64,000 nucleotides of DNA, taken from contig NZ_JADKCX010000011.1 of the NCBI RefSeq assembly GCF_016718685.1, positions 30,905-94,904 on the forward strand, in the 5' to 3' direction. This DNA comes from Haliscomenobacter sp. (GTDB lineage Bacteria > Bacteroidota > Bacteroidia > Chitinophagales > Saprospiraceae). Made by a program: the position numbers and the translations under genes. Below, one piece after another: positions 61,624 to 64,000 of the stretch; position 1 is the first letter of the stretch, and every line of letters begins with the position of its first letter. Under the pieces are notes generated by a model. The model made no database searches. It was given only the letters and a program-made list of their open reading frames with translations, and was not told where the DNA came from.

Positions 61624-62940
61624 TCACTCCAGTTTATATCCATTCTCATATTTCTTCTTCAAATACGCATTCGCCCCCTTCTCCTCAAATTTTCCTTTTT
61701 CCGCATCCCAATGTAGGGCCTGTCCACTGCGGTAGGCGATGTTGCCCATTTGGCTGACAATACCTACTCGGGCGCCGATGCCAATGCTCGCTTTGGCCGC
61801 CTCAGGTTCTTTTACCGCAACCGCTTCCAGAAAATTTTGCACGTGTAAATCCAGGCCCGATGAACCATGAGCCTTTTGGGAGGGAACTGCCTCGATGTTT
61901 TTGTGGTGGGGAATGACTTCCCAATCTTCTCTACTGATGACCATGGTGCCGTTTTCTCCCAAAAAAGCGACCCCTTGTGGCCGGTTGAAGTTGCCAATTC
62001 CAATGCCGAGGGTATGCTCCCAAATCAGGTTGAAATCCCTGAAGTTGTACACAGCGGTTAACGTGTCAGGGGTTTCTTGCGCATCATTCAGAAAAGCCAT
62101 CTTTCCTCCTGAGGCCATGATGCTATGGGGCATTTCGGGTTCCATGAATTGTAACACGGTATCGATCAAATGTACCCCCCAGTCGGTCATCAATCCACCG
62201 GCATAATCCCAATACCAACGAAAATTAAAGTGAAATCGATTGGGGTTAAAAGGGCGTTTGGGAGCAGGACCCAGCCAAAGATCATAATCAACTCCGCTTG
62301 GTACTGGGCTGTCAGGTGCTTTGGGAACAGCCGATACCCAGTCGATGTAAGCCCATGCTTTGACGGTACGTATACGCCCCAATTTTCCGGACCGCATGTA
62401 TTGATGAGCGTCCTCCAAATGGGGCAAACTGCGCTGCCATTGCCCAACCTGTACCACTCGCCCCGAGCGGGCGGAAGCCAGTTCCATCGCACGTATTTCG
62501 GCAATGGAATTGCCAATGGGTTTTTCCACATAAACATCTTTTCCTGCGGAAACTGCATCCAAAAATTGCAGGCAATGCCAGTGATCCGGGGTGCCAATGA
62601 TGACGATATCTACTGCTTGATCGGCCAATAAATCCTGATAATTTTTGTACAGTTTGGGGGCGGTCAACCCCGCTTTTTCCAAATCCGACTTGCGGCGATT
62701 GAGCACATTGCTGTCTACGTCGCATAAGGCCGCACAAAAACACGCACTATTTTTGAGAAAAGATTGCAAATCACTAAATCCCATGCCATTACAGCCGATT
62801 ACCCCAACGCCAAGACGGTCATTGGGACTGATGTAGCGACGTTGAGCCACGATCAGTTCGAGGGGTAAATTGCCTAGTATTCCTGCACCGATGGCCAGTT
62901 TTCCGGCATGGTGGATGAATTTTCTGCGGGAATGGTACAT
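61624..62940 (-). CDS. Gfo/Idh/MocA family oxidoreductase with Tat-type signal
   Basis: 438 residues. N terminus SRRKFIHHAGKLAIGAGILG is a twin-arginine leader, so the protein is folded with its cofactor and exported. Rossmann domain: RLGVGVIGCNGMGFSDLQSFL (G-x-G-x-x-G variant), VDIVIIGTPDHWHCLQFLDAVSAGKDVYVEKPIGNSIAEIRAMELA (the EKP motif with active-site K). C-terminal domain: YWDYAGGLMTDWGVHLIDTVLQFM. Such enzymes oxidise sugars or sugar alcohols with NAD(P); secreted ones are numerous in Bacteroidota. The substrate is unknown. It is convergent with the acyl carrier protein gene. Confidence 0.93.
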   Translation of the reverse strand: MYHSRRKFIHHAGKLAIGAGILGNLPLELIVAQRRYISPNDRLGVGVIGCNGMGFSDLQSFLKNSACFCAALCDVDSNVLNRRKSDLEKAGLTAPKLYKNYQDLLADQAVDIVIIGTPDHWHCLQFLDAVSAGKDVYVEKPIGNSIAEIRAMELASARSGRVVQVGQWQRSLPHLEDAHQYMRSGKLGRIRTVKAWAYIDWVSAVPKAPDSPVPSGVDYDLWLGPAPKRPFNPNRFHFNFRWYWDYAGGLMTDWGVHLIDTVLQFMEPEMPHSIMASGGKMAFLNDAQETPDTLTAVYNFRDFNLIWEHTLGIGIGNFNRPQGVAFLGENGTMVISREDWEVIPHHKNIEAVPSQKAHGSSGLDLHVQNFLEAVAVKEPEAAKASIGIGARVGIVSQMGNIAYRSGQALHWDAEKGKFEEKGANAYLKKKYENGYKLE

Positions 62941-63042
62941 ATTCCGTTGGTTTGTCTTTCTTTAACGAGCCAGGCTTGGAAAAATAGTATTTGACTTGTA
63001 AGCTTTGACGTTTATTTAAGGAAAAACCTGGAGGAAAGACTT

Positions 63043-63999
63043 TTATTCTTTCAGCACCATCAATCGGTGGACTTTAGCCCCTTCTTGTAACCTCAGCCAG
63101 TAGTGACCTGCTGGCAATTCAGGGGGCAAGGCTATTTCGTACCAACCCGGGGTTCCCTGCAAGTTCAGCCCAACTTTTCGACCCATCACATCCATTAAAT
63201 AAACCTGTTGGGGGACCAAAGTCAGGGGTGTCTGGATGTATACACGATCTTTGGCTGGATTGGGGAAAATAGAAAGTAATTCTCCCTTGTCCATCGTGAT
63301 GGCGATAACCTTGGAATGGTCTACTGTGCCGTTAAAATCTACTTGTCGTAGACGATAATAATTGATGCCAAGTAGTGGCGTAGCATCAAAATAACGGTAT
63401 GTTTGAGCCTCTTCGGTTGTACCTTTGCCTTTCACGCTGGTGATTTCTAAAAAGTCCAAACCATTGGCACTGCGTTCGAGGGCCATGTAATCGTTATTGA
63501 GTTCTGAGGCCGTAGCCCAAGAGATGAGTACACCGTTGTCCTTGATACTGGCTTCAAAAGCGCTCAATTCGATGGGCAAAATACAGAGGCCATCGGCACC
63601 CGCTGTACCTGCACCAGGGGGATTTTGGCCTCCAATGTTTCCGAGCATTCCGGCAGTTCCGCCAGAGCCGCCTGTGCCCCCCACTCCACGTGCACCCCGA
63701 GCCCCGCCAGTGCCCAGTCCTCCGCTTGGCGTTGTACACGCTACCGCAGTACAATAACCTGCATCGCCTCCGAAAGCATCTCCTCCAGGACCTCGGTCAC
63801 CTCCATTGCCGCCATCACCGCCAACTCCATTGGCTCCACCAAAACCTCCATTTCCTCCATCTCCTCCGTCGCCACCTGCACCACCAGTAGCATTGCCCCC
63901 ATTGACGGTTGTACAACTGCCTCCATTGGTGCCATCACCACCATAAGCTGCACCACCTGCGCCGCCGTTTCCACCGTGCCCTCCTCTACCGCCGTTATC
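63043..63999 (-). CDS. Glycine-rich secreted protein with type IX (type A) sorting domain, partial
   Basis: The frame is open from the stop at 63043 to the window edge, so only the C-terminal 318 residues are visible. Upstream part: long Gly-rich text such as GGAGGDGGDGGNGGFGGANGVGG with occasional cysteines (about 130 residues). Then ILPIELSAFEASIKDNGVLISWATASELNNDYMALERSANGLDFLEI, a fibronectin-like domain common in this family, and the C-terminal T9SS type A signal (SIFPNPAKDRVYIQTP, then LMDVMGRKVGLN and GHYWLRLQEGAKVHRLMVLKE). Probably a surface or matrix structural protein. The Gly-rich stretch may be longer beyond the window. Confidence 0.85.
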   Translation of the reverse strand, partial: DNGGRGGHGGNGGAGGAAYGGDGTNGGSCTTVNGGNATGGAGGDGGDGGNGGFGGANGVGGDGGNGGDRGPGGDAFGGDAGYCTAVACTTPSGGLGTGGARGARGVGGTGGSGGTAGMLGNIGGQNPPGAGTAGADGLCILPIELSAFEASIKDNGVLISWATASELNNDYMALERSANGLDFLEITSVKGKGTTEEAQTYRYFDATPLLGINYYRLRQVDFNGTVDHSKVIAITMDKGELLSIFPNPAKDRVYIQTPLTLVPQQVYLMDVMGRKVGLNLQGTPGWYEIALPPELPAGHYWLRLQEGAKVHRLMVLKE

Positions 64000-64000
64000 G

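Overview
The window looks like chromosomal DNA of a Saprospiraceae-type member of the Bacteroidota, with Haliscomenobacter-like gene content; the genus is a guess. Support comes from three SusC-type TonB receptors with two SusD partners, type IX secretion sorting domains (type B at 2656-4629, type A at 63043-63999), FG-GAP/ASPIC lipoproteins, DUF4293, a LytTR two-component pair, moderate GC content, and promoter-like boxes of the Bacteroidota form (TATCTTTG/TATCTTCG). No rRNA, tRNA, CRISPR array, phage or recognisable IS transposase was seen.

Layout. 1-16812 is almost entirely minus strand: the N-terminal part of a SusC-like receptor, a beta-barrel protein, a T9SS type B protein, two paralogous 1.1-kilo-residue FG-GAP/ASPIC lipoproteins around a small lipoprotein, then SusD and SusC. 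17280-19707 (plus) carries a secreted aspartyl protease with a PDZ domain and the rplU-rpmA operon, in which L27 has a long helix-hairpin-helix tail. 19845-25832 holds a BatE-like TPR/SH3 protein, an OstA-like protein, an oxidoreductase remnant, DUF4293 and an outer membrane receptor. 25959-30268 holds an ECF sigma/anti-sigma pair and ethanolamine ammonia-lyase EutBC. 30645-35830 holds an M1 peptidase, an arsenosugar-type glycosyltransferase, DUF547, a truncated barrel gene and a small secreted protein. 35911-37751 is a LytS/LytTR pair divergent from a serine hydrolase operon. 39915-46172 holds an S9 peptidase, a DASS transporter, an M20 peptidase and a lipoprotein. 46449-56689 holds a broken sigma-54 regulator and a sugar-acid locus (two gluconokinase-like FGGY kinases, SusD, SusC, AraC). 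56690-64000 holds a GxxExxY nuclease-fold gene between repeats, a macro domain protein, a LOG-family protein, a secreted LanC-like protein, an acyl carrier protein, a Gfo/Idh/MocA oxidoreductase and the C-terminal part of a glycine-rich T9SS protein.

Two patterns cut across the window. First, at least eleven intergenic regions contain 'word palindromes': a short word, often repeated in tandem, facing its reverse complement across a spacer, with a different word at nearly every locus. Two of them bracket the GxxExxY gene, and related repeats lie next to gene remnants. Second, at least seven genes carry single-base indels, mostly in short homopolymers, which points either to residual sequencing error or to clustered gene decay.

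How the genes work together. The SusCD pairs import oligomers across the outer membrane. The FGGY kinases and the AraC regulator suggest that the second pair feeds a sugar-acid pathway. The peptidases M1, S9 and M20 and the DASS transporter fit growth on peptides and organic acids. EutBC would supply nitrogen and acetaldehyde from ethanolamine without a microcompartment.
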